From Pedobacter panaciterrae (GTDB lineage: Bacteria; Bacteroidota; Bacteroidia; Sphingobacteriales; Sphingobacteriaceae), in assembly GCF_001636695.1 (NCBI RefSeq), contig NZ_LGEL01000030.1, positions 1-64,000 on the forward strand: a stretch of 64,000 bases of DNA, written 5' to 3'. A program made the position numbers and the translations under genes. Every line of letters begins with the position of its first letter. Position 1 is the stretch's first letter. Below, in pieces: positions 52,770-62,031 of the stretch. The notes beneath the pieces were generated by a model. The model had not been told where the DNA came from and ran no database searches. It saw only the letters and a program-made list of their open reading frames with translations.

Positions 52770-54032
52770 TTAATTACCGGTGGTGGTTTGTTTATTATAC
52801 TGAGCCATCAACAGTTGTATTTCGTGCATGATTTTGCTTTGTCTGGCCTGATCTTCAGCGTTTACTTCGCGTAAATAATCACTAGTATTGATTACTCCGT
52901 TTTCAAGTTGCGCCGCCGATGTTTCTTTCACGCTTGCCCTTAATGAGATAATTTCATCATCAGAACTTAACAAGTTTGTTTGTTTATCAATTTCTGCATC
53001 CTGCTGTTTTACATTAAAATCTGTATTAAGTAAAAAGGTTTCTTTTTGCAGGTCTATCTCTTTTCTGTTGATTTCTATAATTGCCTTTTCTTTTTTGCCG
53101 GTATAAAAACCAGATAGGGGCCAGCTCATTCTAAGTCCGCCCATGGCAAAAGGTTCCGCAGCATTATTCAGCATATTTAGTGCAGGTCTGCCTATACCAC
53201 CCTGCAAAAACAAGTTAAACTTAGGGAGGTTCCGGGCAGTTATAGCTTGTTCTTTTACATCCATACTTTTGCGTTGCTGCTCATAAAGGCTAAGTTCTGG
53301 CCTGTGAACCTCGGTTTGTATAACTGGCTGTACAGGTTTTTGCAACACTACATCTTCTGTAAGTGCTTTATGAATAAACAGACCCAGCACATCTATATAT
53401 CCTTTACGGGTAAATTTCTGTTCTATAGTTTTTTGGTTTACTTTGAGCAATTCGGCTTTTAGGATATTTAAACTACTTTTAAATGCTGTTCCATTGGCTA
53501 TGGTAGCCTTTGCCCGATCAATGCCAAGCTGAATATCTTTTTTAAGCAGTTCATTTTGTTCTAATTGAGCATCTAATAATAGCACGCCAAAGAACAGCTG
53601 GTTAATTCTGTCTTTCAACTTATAAAGCTCAACTTCCAGCTTCTGGTTTTCAACTGAAGCATTAATGCCAATAGCTTCTTTTTGCTGTTTGATAACTCCG
53701 CCATCAAATAGAACCTGCGTTCCTTCAGCGCTCAATCGATACTGATCCTTGCTTAACTGAGGAATGTTCATTCCAGGAATCTGAATTGGAATCTTTGTTA
53801 CATCCGACTGATAACTGGCCTGCCCACTGATGTTAAATTGAGGCAAGTATCCTTTCTCCGCATTCTCAATAGAATATGCCGCAGTTTTTGAAATCAATTC
53901 CAACTGCCTAACCAACGGGTAGTTCTGGCGCGTAAGCGTATAACATTCTTCAATTGAAAGCTTTTCCTGACTTTGCGCATTTGTTTGATAGAACACAAAA
54001 CAAATGATAATTGTGAAAAGTATAGATTTCAT
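52770..54032 (-). CDS. TolC-family outer-membrane efflux protein
   Basis: A 420-aa protein with a signal peptide (about 1-19, TNAQS). Two OEP-type halves are present, each with helices and strands: LSIEECYTLTRQNYPLVRQLELI starts the first, and LSLYEQQRKSMDVKEQAITARNLPKFNLFLQGGIG the second. It forms the outer-membrane exit duct of the exporter. A palindrome TTAATCATTTGATTAA lies 24 nt before the ATG. The tetR stop is 57 nt upstream, so the operon could be expressed by read-through or from an own promoter. Confidence 0.93.
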   Translation of the reverse strand: MKSILFTIIICFVFYQTNAQSQEKLSIEECYTLTRQNYPLVRQLELISKTAAYSIENAEKGYLPQFNISGQASYQSDVTKIPIQIPGMNIPQLSKDQYRLSAEGTQVLFDGGVIKQQKEAIGINASVENQKLEVELYKLKDRINQLFFGVLLLDAQLEQNELLKKDIQLGIDRAKATIANGTAFKSSLNILKAELLKVNQKTIEQKFTRKGYIDVLGLFIHKALTEDVVLQKPVQPVIQTEVHRPELSLYEQQRKSMDVKEQAITARNLPKFNLFLQGGIGRPALNMLNNAAEPFAMGGLRMSWPLSGFYTGKKEKAIIEINRKEIDLQKETFLLNTDFNVKQQDAEIDKQTNLLSSDDEIISLRASVKETSAAQLENGVINTSDYLREVNAEDQARQSKIMHEIQLLMAQYNKQTTTGN

Positions 54033-54055
54033 TTCTATTGTTTTATTTATTCGTT

Positions 54056-54071
54056 TTAATCATTTGATTAA
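54056..54071. promoter_or_regulatory. predicted TetR operator O1, upstream of tolC
   Basis: TTAATCATTTGATTAA, a perfect 7-2-7 palindrome in the tetR-tolC gap, 24 nt before the tolC ATG. The identical 16 bp is found upstream of tetR (54772-54787). That repetition, and location at both transcription-relevant places, supports autoregulation plus control of the efflux genes. Confidence 0.75.
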
Positions 54072-54088
54072 TTCCTGTATAATTTTTT

Positions 54089-54706
54089 TTAATGAACCTT
54101 TAACATAGCCTCTATCCAAACAGGGATCATTTTTTTTCTTTCCTCTACCATTTTATCAAAATCTTCTTGTTTTAATTCTCCTACAACTTTAAGCAGGGGA
54201 CTGGCTACAAAGGGGAAAACTGTTAAACTAATAATGTTTACGATAAAATGTAAAGGGTTAACTTTATCGTTCAGGGCTCTACGCAATTGCTCATAAAAAT
54301 GAGATTTGAGCAGAATTTCTCTGACATTCATATTTGTGGCCAGTTTTTCGGGATTGGCTTTTATTTCACTTAAAATGAATAAAGGCATATCTGGCTGCTC
54401 TCTTAATAAATTGATATAGTTCTCGGCAACCAAAGAGATTTTCTCTGTTAAACTAAGTTCCTGATTATTCAATACACCCTTTATCCCCATTAAGAATTGC
54501 TGTATATTTTCCATCATTACAATATCAAACAACTTCTCTTTACTTCTGAAATAGTAATTTAACAATGCGAGATTTATACCAGCTTCTTCTGCAATATCTC
54601 TTGTACGGGTACCGGAAAAGCCCTTTTTTGTAAAAACAATATTTGCTGCCGTTTTTATCTTTTCCTCAGTACTTCCGTCTGCTTCTATCTTTACTTTTTT
54701 ACTCAT
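54089..54706 (-). CDS. TetR/AcrR-family regulator of the efflux operon
   Basis: A 205-aa repressor. The N-terminal HTH is at about 15-62: KTAANIVFTKKGFSGTRTRDIAEEAGINLALLNYYFRSKEKLFDIVM. The C-terminal ligand-binding half (about 70-200) is helical and unconserved, so the inducer is unknown. Located directly upstream of, and on the same strand as, the six efflux genes. Its own promoter (TTTG at 54767-54764, 22 nt, TATCTTTG at 54741-54734) is overlapped by palindromic sites, so it is most probably autorepressed. Confidence 0.93.
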   Translation of the reverse strand: MSKKVKIEADGSTEEKIKTAANIVFTKKGFSGTRTRDIAEEAGINLALLNYYFRSKEKLFDIVMMENIQQFLMGIKGVLNNQELSLTEKISLVAENYINLLREQPDMPLFILSEIKANPEKLATNMNVREILLKSHFYEQLRRALNDKVNPLHFIVNIISLTVFPFVASPLLKVVGELKQEDFDKMVEERKKMIPVWIEAMLKVH

Positions 54707-54733
54707 CTTTATCAGGTAATATCTTAATTATAA

Positions 54734-54767
54734 CAAAGATAGGAGTAATCTGTTTATTTTAATCAAA
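54734..54767 (-). promoter_or_regulatory. tetR promoter, Bacteroidota type
   Basis: On the minus strand TTTG (54767-54764) and TATCTTTG (54741-54734) are separated by 22 nt, a good match to the -33 TTTG / -7 TAnnTTTG promoter type. The ATG is 28 nt beyond the -7 box. The -33 lies in an extra half-site (TTAATCA at 54759-54765) next to the full palindrome. Confidence 0.65.
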
Positions 54768-54771
54768 TATT

Positions 54772-54787
54772 TTAATCATTTGATTAA
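54772..54787. promoter_or_regulatory. predicted TetR operator O2, upstream of tetR
   Basis: TTAATCATTTGATTAA, identical to the site before tolC. A further TTAATCA half-site at 54759-54765, and an 11-bp inverted repeat with arms 54758-54768 and 54778-54788, show a compound operator just upstream of the tetR -33 element. It also lies in front of the divergent methyltransferase gene. Confidence 0.75.
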
Positions 54788-54893
54788 ATCATACTCTAAT
54801 TATTCCAGTATTATTTTGATTGAGCAAAATAATGGCAATATTTATACATAAAAAAGCGAGAGTCAATTCAAAATTTGTTCAGCACATAATAGG

Positions 54894-55751
54894 ATGAAAG
54901 AAAACAAAAAAGCAGCAGAACCAGATAATACTGCAGTTAGAACGGCTTTATGGAGGGCATTACACTTGCAGGTTGACTCAAAACCACATATACTTGAAGA
55001 TGAGGTAGGGTTAAAATTAATAGCACCAAACAGCGATTGGCAGCAACGTCCTGATATGCATCCAGAGTTCACCAAACGTCTTCGGGCATCTATTTTGGCT
55101 CGCGCCCGCTTCATCGAGGATTTAATTATCGAACAAAGCAAACAAGGAATTGGCCAGTATGTTATTCTTGGGGCTGGTCTTGATACATTTGCACAACGCA
55201 GGTCTGATATTGCATCTAAGCTTCAGATTTATGAAATTGACCAGTCTGATACGCAAACATGGAAACAAAGAAGGTTAACTGAACTCGGTTTCGGTACTCC
55301 GGAATGGTTGCATTTCGTGTCTGTCAATTTTGAGACTTCTTCATGGTGGGAACAACTATTAAAAGCAGGTTTTGATATCAGCAAGCCAGCCTTTATTGCC
55401 TGCACAGGAGTAACTCTGTACTTAACAAAAGACGCAATTGTGGATACGCTAAAACAAATTGCAAGCCTTGCATCGGGGTCAAAACTTGCCATTACATTTT
55501 ATTTGCCAATAGAATTGATGGATGAGGAGGATAAACCCCTGCAACAAATTGCAAATAAGGGGGCCCGTGAGTCTGGAACTCCATTTGTAAGCTTTTTTAC
55601 ACCGAATGAAATATTGGAGTTAGCTAATAATGCTGGTCTTAAAGAAGCTAAGACCACGTCTACAAAAGATCTGGAGCAATATTATTTTAACGACAGGACC
55701 GACAATCTTTTGCCCGCAAGCGGAGAAGTATTTTTACTGGCAGCAACTTGA
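54894..55751 (+). CDS. LCMT-like class I methyltransferase (TIGR00027 type)
   Basis: A 285-aa protein of the leucine carboxyl methyltransferase-like group. NTAVRTALWRALHLQVDSKPHILEDEVGLKLIAP is the typical start; the SAM site is YVILGAGLDTFAQRR at about 83-97, followed by YEIDQSDTQTWKQRRL and FIACTGVTLYLTKDAI. This family in bacteria often occurs in secondary metabolism and its substrates are mostly unknown. It is divergent from tetR and near its operator, so control by TetR is possible. An inverted repeat follows 44 nt after the stop. Confidence 0.9.
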   Translation: MKENKKAAEPDNTAVRTALWRALHLQVDSKPHILEDEVGLKLIAPNSDWQQRPDMHPEFTKRLRASILARARFIEDLIIEQSKQGIGQYVILGAGLDTFAQRRSDIASKLQIYEIDQSDTQTWKQRRLTELGFGTPEWLHFVSVNFETSSWWEQLLKAGFDISKPAFIACTGVTLYLTKDAIVDTLKQIASLASGSKLAITFYLPIELMDEEDKPLQQIANKGARESGTPFVSFFTPNEILELANNAGLKEAKTTSTKDLEQYYFNDRTDNLLPASGEVFLLAAT

Positions 55752-55795
55752 AAGGGGTAGCTTGTTTTCTCATCGTCTCTTTACCCGGCATCTCT

Positions 55796-55925
55796 TCACC
55801 CGTCATCTCTTCACCCGTCATCTCGACGATAGGAGAGATCCCTTGAATACGCAATTAACTGTAAATTAGCATAAACAAGAGATCTCTCCTATCGTCGAGA
55901 TGACGGGTGAAGAGATGACGGGTGA
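55796..55925. repeat. extended inverted repeat, copy 4 (50-bp arms)
   Basis: Arms 55796-55845 and 55876-55925 are reverse complements over 50 bp with one mismatch, around a 30-nt loop. The inner 31 bp match the other three copies. The outer part consists of repeated CACCCGTCATCTCTT units, so this copy has been lengthened by duplication of its own arm end. It lies between convergent genes. Confidence 0.92.
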
Positions 55926-55937
55926 CGGGCTACGCCC

Positions 55938-58900
55938 TTACAATTTCTGATGCAAATACGTCCGTAATATTACTGGCCCCAGCAATCCAGATGGCTGTAA
56001 CTGCGAGTTTTCATCCCAATGCTTCCAGGTAGTAAATGTAATACGCTTTGAATCTCGGGTAGAGGTATCCTTTAACCAGTTTGGCCATGCATCCGGAATA
56101 CCATACTTACCTTTCACGTCTTCGGGATAATGAGCATCTCCAATCAAACGGTTTGGCCACAAGTTGGTAATACGTACTTCGAGGTCATTTTTGCCTGTAT
56201 GTGCTGCGTTACTAATATCTATCCTAAACGGAGCTTTCCAAAGAACTCCCAGATTCTTCCCATTAACAATAACCTCTGCAATAACACCTACATTTCCAAG
56301 ATCTAGCTCCAGTGAATTACCTTTCCTGATCACATCATCGGTTAATGAAAATTGCTTTTTATAACTAGCTGTTCCCGAAAAGTACCGTATACCTTCATCA
56401 GTAGACAGAGGCCAGGAGATTAGTTTTTCAAATGTAGCCCTTGGAGGTGCTCCTAAATTTTTAGGAAAACTTACTTCCCAGGAACCCGACAATTCAATCG
56501 GCTTAGGTAGTTTACTTACTTCAGCAGTTTTAACTGAGCCACTCCCCATAGTATAACTTATCTTCCCGGAATAGGGGGTAACCCACGTAGGCTGTCCATT
56601 TTCATAAGCAAATCTTGGTTTAGGAACATCTTGTTCAAGATGAGCTATACTTCCGTTTTGAACTGAAACACGTCGCGTTTCTCCAACAGCCGAATAAATC
56701 AGGCGAAGTTCTCTTTTGACATTATTCCCCGCTGAAGTTATTCCAAGTATACTATCGGTAACAGTGAACATAGGCATATTCGAGTTAACCAGGCTATTCA
56801 CTTTAGCTGTAACATCGTGTATCGGATACTTTGGTGGCAAACCTTCCGATTCCTTAGAAAACTTTCCATACACTGCTCGGATCAATCGAAATTCTTCATT
56901 GTTTACCTTAATATCTTGTTTTTGATTTTCCGACAGACGCAGTTGCTGTAGTTTACCACCTAATTCATATTCTACGCGCAATTCTTTTTCCGATCCGGGA
57001 GCAGGGTCAGCTGTCCAAAGCCCATTATCAGCAGAAAATTGAACTCCATTCTTAGCAATCCGCTCAGCCAATGCCGTTGTAACATCAGCCATCCCTTCAG
57101 GTAAGAAAGTGCCATACTCAGCTTTTATTACCTGAAGATCGGGGAGGAGTTTTAGTTGCAAACGTTCTATCTCTGTTTTTTCACTGGTAATATGATTTGA
57201 CGATACAGGTTTGGTATTGCGGAACACTACAAAAACAGCCCCATGGGAATTGAAAGAGATTGGGATACTGGTAGTATTACCTTCACCTTTATTCCAAACT
57301 AAAATATCTTCAACTTCTCCTGTTTCGGGGTTCCATAACTCTGGCTTTTTACCTGTAACTCTAAACTGACATACTTCGCTTCGGCTTTCGATTTGCGGAC
57401 TGGAAACAAAATAGATGTCATCATCACCACTAATTCTGTGAATAAAATTGAGGTCAGCTCCAGTTTGCCCACCCGAAAAATCAGGAGCCAGATCCAGCTT
57501 CTTAAAAAGATCTGCTACAGAAGCATTGCCTGAGATTTTATTGTTCCATATCTCGTCTGCAAGCCTGGCAACTTTCTCATCGCAAACCGGATATCCTTTA
57601 AGACTTGGAGATTTAGCAGGTTTAGGTCCTTTAACAACAGCACCGGCAGTAACAAGCTCTTTAATTTTCATTAACAGTTCCGGGGTTGCCCATGTTGTTT
57701 CAGGGAGTATCAACATGTGGTATGATAAGCCATTGCGCGTATAAATTTTACCATCTTTTGCCGTTAGTGAGGCCAATTCATCCGGTCCGATCTGATCATA
57801 ATCGTATCCCAACGCCTTAATATCAGACCTTAAAATAGCATCATTCGGAGAAGATTCGCCAGTAAAAACCAAAACATCTGCCGCACTTTTTCCTTGTTGA
57901 AGTAAGAACTGTGAACGTGCAAGGTAGTTCATATAGGCATAGCTTTGTTCCCACCAGGTATTTAAACGGCTCATTTCGACACCATACATATGGAAAGTTA
58001 CCCCTGGACCAACATTCCATGGCTGATGTGCATAAGTATGAAATATAAGACGGTTTACACCTTCGGACCATACATAATCACCTATTTTTTTTAGGGTTGC
58101 CGGATGATTAAGCCACCCTCCAAAGCTGGTAAAAGATTCGGCCCCGACAATTGAATTACCTTTCAGATGGGAGATAGACGCCGCCAGCCTTGTAGACTCT
58201 AAATAAACGTTATTACCGAGCCAGAACTCACCCATAACCACATCACCGGATGCACCTGCTTTAAAAGAGTCGAATGGGCCTCCATATGGCTCAACGGAGA
58301 ATTTCATTCCCTTTTTATGACATAATTCACCAAAATACCCATAGTAATTTTCAGCTATCAGGTCACCAATAGTTTTACGAAAGTCCCAAAGAAACCTTTC
58401 AGTAACCTCGCCACTTTCTACATAGTAGCCAGCTAAGGTTGGTAAAAAAGTCATGCAGTCATAACTGCGTCTTTTCTTAAAATTCTCCTTAAAACCTGGC
58501 GTCCAATTATTGCAACCTACCTCATAGCTATCTATTAAGCAATTGGTAAGCGAAGATCCAACAAGTGGACCTAACTTATCCAGTATCGGCTTTATTCCGC
58601 CTGCCCAATAGGCATCAACTGCCTTACGGCTCATTTTATTAACTTCAAGACCTTTTCCTCCTAAACCGGCAGGGCGGTTCTCTGTACCGTTTGCTGTATG
58701 GCCAAATCTTAAAATTGTCCAGTCTCCATTAGGTGCTGTCCAGTTTAATGTGCCATCAATTGACATTTTTGATGTAAGGTCAATTATTTTTGATTTGTCG
58801 ACTACCGAAGATTGCTCAATAATTTTTTCGCTTGGATCCATATGGGTCCTAAAAGAATCTCCTGTAAGTGCTTTAAGAGCTAATTCGTCGATTCGTTCTT

Positions 58901-59423
58901 TACCTGCTGGTGTAGGAAAGGCAATTACTGCTATATCTTTATAATAATTAAGTTTTGTTGTTGGTTGAGGTAGTTTTTGATTGGCTGTGCTGCCTCCTTT
59001 AACCTGGGTTTGACTGAAAACAACTGTTTGCATTGCATTTTCGGGCGTTACCCAGGGTCCACCGCTGGATGACCAGCCTGCACTGTTATTGAAACCAAGT
59101 TCAAGCCCTAAGCGTTTTGCTTCGGACGCTGCAAAATGGAAAAGCTCCAGCCATTTTGGACTTAAAAATGTTGCCGGTCCTTCAGGATATCCTTGGTCAA
59201 CATTAAACACCTGTGCTTCCTGTATACCAACTCGTTTCATCGCTTCAAGATCGGCTGTGATACCTTCCTTTGATACATTGCCATTTATCCAATGCCACCA
59301 TGTCCGTGCCTTGGCTGAGGCTGGAGGTTTTTTAAAGCCAGATAATAAAGCATTTTGAGCTGTTGCAGTAGTTTTAATAAGGCATACTACCAACAACGTG
59401 ATTAGAAAAAGTGATCGGTTCAT
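55938..59423 (-). CDS. GH106-type glycosidase (alpha-L-rhamnosidase-like)
   Basis: A 1161-aa secreted protein with a signal peptide (about 1-22). The mature start FKKPPASAKARTWWHWINGNVSKEGITADLEAMKRVGIQEAQVFNVDQG is the typical GH106 opening. A catalytic-barrel region with GLELGFNNSAGWSSSGGPWV follows, then GVNRLIFHTYAHQPW. The C-terminal about 170 residues are a galactose-binding-like sandwich (LELDLGNVGVIAEVIVNGKNLGVLWKAPFRIDI). GH106 enzymes release rhamnose from pectic side chains. No SusC/D neighbours were found. Confidence 0.9.
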   Translation of the reverse strand: MNRSLFLITLLVVCLIKTTATAQNALLSGFKKPPASAKARTWWHWINGNVSKEGITADLEAMKRVGIQEAQVFNVDQGYPEGPATFLSPKWLELFHFAASEAKRLGLELGFNNSAGWSSSGGPWVTPENAMQTVVFSQTQVKGGSTANQKLPQPTTKLNYYKDIAVIAFPTPAGKERIDELALKALTGDSFRTHMDPSEKIIEQSSVVDKSKIIDLTSKMSIDGTLNWTAPNGDWTILRFGHTANGTENRPAGLGGKGLEVNKMSRKAVDAYWAGGIKPILDKLGPLVGSSLTNCLIDSYEVGCNNWTPGFKENFKKRRSYDCMTFLPTLAGYYVESGEVTERFLWDFRKTIGDLIAENYYGYFGELCHKKGMKFSVEPYGGPFDSFKAGASGDVVMGEFWLGNNVYLESTRLAASISHLKGNSIVGAESFTSFGGWLNHPATLKKIGDYVWSEGVNRLIFHTYAHQPWNVGPGVTFHMYGVEMSRLNTWWEQSYAYMNYLARSQFLLQQGKSAADVLVFTGESSPNDAILRSDIKALGYDYDQIGPDELASLTAKDGKIYTRNGLSYHMLILPETTWATPELLMKIKELVTAGAVVKGPKPAKSPSLKGYPVCDEKVARLADEIWNNKISGNASVADLFKKLDLAPDFSGGQTGADLNFIHRISGDDDIYFVSSPQIESRSEVCQFRVTGKKPELWNPETGEVEDILVWNKGEGNTTSIPISFNSHGAVFVVFRNTKPVSSNHITSEKTEIERLQLKLLPDLQVIKAEYGTFLPEGMADVTTALAERIAKNGVQFSADNGLWTADPAPGSEKELRVEYELGGKLQQLRLSENQKQDIKVNNEEFRLIRAVYGKFSKESEGLPPKYPIHDVTAKVNSLVNSNMPMFTVTDSILGITSAGNNVKRELRLIYSAVGETRRVSVQNGSIAHLEQDVPKPRFAYENGQPTWVTPYSGKISYTMGSGSVKTAEVSKLPKPIELSGSWEVSFPKNLGAPPRATFEKLISWPLSTDEGIRYFSGTASYKKQFSLTDDVIRKGNSLELDLGNVGVIAEVIVNGKNLGVLWKAPFRIDISNAAHTGKNDLEVRITNLWPNRLIGDAHYPEDVKGKYGIPDAWPNWLKDTSTRDSKRITFTTWKHWDENSQLQPSGLLGPVILRTYLHQKL

Positions 59424-59581
59424 TACATTTGATTAGTTCCTGCCAAGATAATGACAATGGCAGAACCAACTATCCTTGACTATCCTGCTTTCAGGTAATA
59501 TGCCATTAAGTAAAAAGGGGTATTAGAAGTACCCAAATTTCTTTGAAGGCACTTAGTTCTGTGTTTTAGTAAGCTGCACGG

Positions 59582-60802
59582 TTATTTAATTAAACTACTG
59601 GCTGCTACATTTTTCAACACAATTACTGCATCGAAATTAACTGGAGCTTTCTTCATCTGACTACACAAAAAAAGCTTGCCGGAAAAATCTATTGTGTTTA
59701 AATTGATTACATAGTTGGGGTCTTTAAGTTCTTTTTTAAGGATCAAAGCAACTGCTGGCGCCTCATTTTTCAAATTTATCATACTCCCTAAGGATTTGCG
59801 TATCGGCATATATTTTTGAATATTGAAAGCACGCTTATTATCCGTTTTACTTGCAGAATAAACGTAAGCAGCTGCCTCTGTAGAGAAATCAGTTAAGATA
59901 GCATAGTACTTATTTCCATAATAAGAAGTTAAATATCCCCCCAAATTAAGTGATCCAGAATAGGGGTGCGTACTTTTCATAAGGTGTAGATTATGCGCCC
60001 ATATGATAGCTCTGTGCCCGCTAGACAATGCTTTTACATTTTCAGCCATCATGCTATCCCTGGAAAAAGTGAGGTTTTTAATTTTTTTCAAGCGATAGGA
60101 TGCCTCGGCATTCTGCATGTCAAGTTTTAACTCGAGAAAAGCCTGAGCTGTCATTTTCTGTTGCAGGCTTTTCTCGTTACCCTTGATCCATTCTTTTACG
60201 ATCGTAAATTTTTCTTCATCAGAAATAGTAGTAGCTGTTGTACCAAGTGTAGCTGTAGACTGGTAATCTCGTGGCAAATTGTGCCTGTAAACTATATATG
60301 CAATTGCAGGAAATACGCTCTCATTAATATCAATACCTCTTAACTGAATCTTTTTGGCAGTTCCAACATTGATTTGCTTGATTTGTTTAATAAAGGCTAT
60401 CATTTCTTCAGTTTTATACGAGCTTAGTAAATTGTCTTTGATCACCTTTAATTCAGCCACTTCTGTATAAATGCTGTCCGTTGTTAAATACTCATTTAGT
60501 GTTCTGAGGGCAATATCCGGGTATTCAAGTAAGACCAGGTCAAATCCTTTTTCTTTAATAAGAAAATTAGCCAGGTCCGCTTTAAGAGAAAATAAATCTT
60601 TACTTCCGTGCGAGAATTCACCCAGACCAACCAGAGTAACAGAACTGTCTATCTCAGTATTTAAAAGAGATTTACCCCAATTATTCGGAGATATTATGCT
60701 ATTCACTGTGAAGTTTCCTACAACATTTTGCGAGAAGCAGTATGAAATATTAATGAACAGTGAAATAGCAATGAAGCCAATTTGCTTTAGAACGATCTTC
60801 AT
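59582..60802 (-). CDS. erythromycin-esterase-family protein
   Basis: A 406-aa protein with a signal-like N-terminus (about 1-24, ending CFSQ). Features of the EreA/B fold are TLVGLGEFSHGSKDLFSLKADL, LVLLEYPD, IQLRGIDINES and AIIWAHNLHLMKS, where the glutamate and histidines form the catalytic centre. The family includes macrolide esterases, but many members have unknown substrates, so no resistance phenotype should be assumed. It follows the carboxypeptidase-regulatory-domain gene by 1 nt, suggesting coupled expression. Confidence 0.87.
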   Translation of the reverse strand: MKIVLKQIGFIAISLFINISYCFSQNVVGNFTVNSIISPNNWGKSLLNTEIDSSVTLVGLGEFSHGSKDLFSLKADLANFLIKEKGFDLVLLEYPDIALRTLNEYLTTDSIYTEVAELKVIKDNLLSSYKTEEMIAFIKQIKQINVGTAKKIQLRGIDINESVFPAIAYIVYRHNLPRDYQSTATLGTTATTISDEEKFTIVKEWIKGNEKSLQQKMTAQAFLELKLDMQNAEASYRLKKIKNLTFSRDSMMAENVKALSSGHRAIIWAHNLHLMKSTHPYSGSLNLGGYLTSYYGNKYYAILTDFSTEAAAYVYSASKTDNKRAFNIQKYMPIRKSLGSMINLKNEAPAVALILKKELKDPNYVINLNTIDFSGKLFLCSQMKKAPVNFDAVIVLKNVAASSLIK

Positions 60803-60803
60803 A

Positions 60804-61520
60804 TCAATTGCTCATCAATGAAGGTGAAACCCTTTTTTCAGGTGGTAGTGCCTTAAATTCTTTATATGCAGCCATCAGATAAAATTTCATGTCATCATCA
60901 TCCATCTTTTCCAGCTTCTTGACATTTGGTCTGTAAAGCACCATAAAATAATCCAATTCAGCTTCATTGAGTGGCGTTACTGCTACAACTGCCTTTTCAT
61001 TAAAACGCTGATCAATCTGGCGCTCTGTTTTTTCTCTTTCTAATTTCCTTTTAAATCTTCTTGCAAACTTTCCCTCACGACTAAAATACTTGGAAGGGTA
61101 GAAGATGAATGGTTTGTTCTTAAAGAGTTGAATAGCCTTTGCTTTTCGGTATACATTTGCATACTGAAATTCAGGTTTAAATGCTTCTGCAGTAATTTCC
61201 ACAGTATTCAGGAACTTATTGTTCAGTACCATGTATCTGCCAAATGGTTTTATGTTGATCAAAAACACGGTATCGGAAAGGTAGCCGACCTGATTGAAAA
61301 TCAACGTTTGATTAGCAGTAGCTCTAATACTAAATTCTCCTTTCGCATTCGTTTTTACATTTTCAGTAGTATTGACATTATTCACTTCAACATTTTCTAG
61401 CATAAGGCGAGAATCCCTATCGGCCACTTTACCGGTAACAACCTGAGCTGAAACTTGCAGAACCAAAGAAAATTGGAAGAATAAAAGGAGAGTCATTAAA
61501 CGCATAGCTAAAGTTAGCAT
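60804..61520 (-). CDS. carboxypeptidase-regulatory-like domain protein
   Basis: A 238-aa secreted protein with a signal peptide (about 1-25, VSAQ). Residues 26-100 form a CarboxypepD_reg-like beta-sandwich (VVTGKVADRDSRLMLENVEVNNVN, TNAKGEFSIRA, IFNQVGYLSDTVFL). The C-terminal 130 residues are charged and helical (KFARRFKRKLEREKTERQIDQRFNEKAV) with no family known. It is common in Bacteroidota and likely attached to the cell envelope. It is 1 nt upstream of the esterase-like gene, so they are transcribed together. Confidence 0.85.
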   Translation of the reverse strand: MLTLAMRLMTLLLFFQFSLVLQVSAQVVTGKVADRDSRLMLENVEVNNVNTTENVKTNAKGEFSIRATANQTLIFNQVGYLSDTVFLINIKPFGRYMVLNNKFLNTVEITAEAFKPEFQYANVYRKAKAIQLFKNKPFIFYPSKYFSREGKFARRFKRKLEREKTERQIDQRFNEKAVVAVTPLNEAELDYFMVLYRPNVKKLEKMDDDDMKFYLMAAYKEFKALPPEKRVSPSLMSN

Positions 61521-61601
61521 TTACAATGGTTTACCTTTCGTATTCTATTAACCAATCCGTGTTAAATAATGTTAAAAGCATTATTATTGTAGAAAAACAC
61601 G

Positions 61602-62009
61602 ATGAAATTTATAAAAATCTATTCTCTATTTACTTTTTTAGTTCTACTGATCTCTTTTAAACCTGCACCTAATAGAGTAATAAGGAATGATTTTAAGAAA
61701 TTCTACGAGAAATATAAGGTACAAGGCTCGTTCATTATGTATGATCAGAAGAATGACCAGTATACTATGTATAATCAGGAACAAGCATCGGTACCATTTA
61801 CGCCAGCATCTACATTTAAGATATGTAATTCATTAGTTTCATTAGAAACTGGAGTTGTTAAAGACGAACATGTTGTTTTTAAATGGGATGGAAAAGAACG
61901 CTCACCTGATGTATGGAATAAGGACACAGACATGAGAAACGCATTTAAGAACTCTACTGTTTGGTATTATCAGGAGCTGGCAAAACGGGTAGGTGAGGAG
62001 AAACCATAA
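61602..62009 (+). pseudogene. truncated class D beta-lactamase
   Basis: A 135-codon frame with a signal peptide (about 1-22) and the first half of an OXA-like enzyme. The serine motif PASTFK has S70; KNSTVWYY gives the S-x-V motif at S118. After VGEEKP the frame stops at 62007-62009, while usual class D enzymes continue for about 120 residues with YGN and KTG motifs, which are missing. The next gene starts 22 nt later. It is therefore a remnant and should be inactive. Its relation to the intact paralogue following suggests a deletion within a tandem pair. Confidence 0.85.
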
Positions 62010-62031
62010 ATTTGGCATGAAATTCCATCAC

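Noticed and set aside
55630-55869. 79-aa plus-strand frame with repeated RHLFT units
   Set aside because: It overlaps the methyltransferase gene and the palindrome; the repeats come from the inverted-repeat arm.
59582-60802. Macrolide resistance gene
   Set aside because: The fold fits the erythromycin-esterase family, but most Bacteroidota members have no shown macrolide activity and it is paired with an envelope protein.
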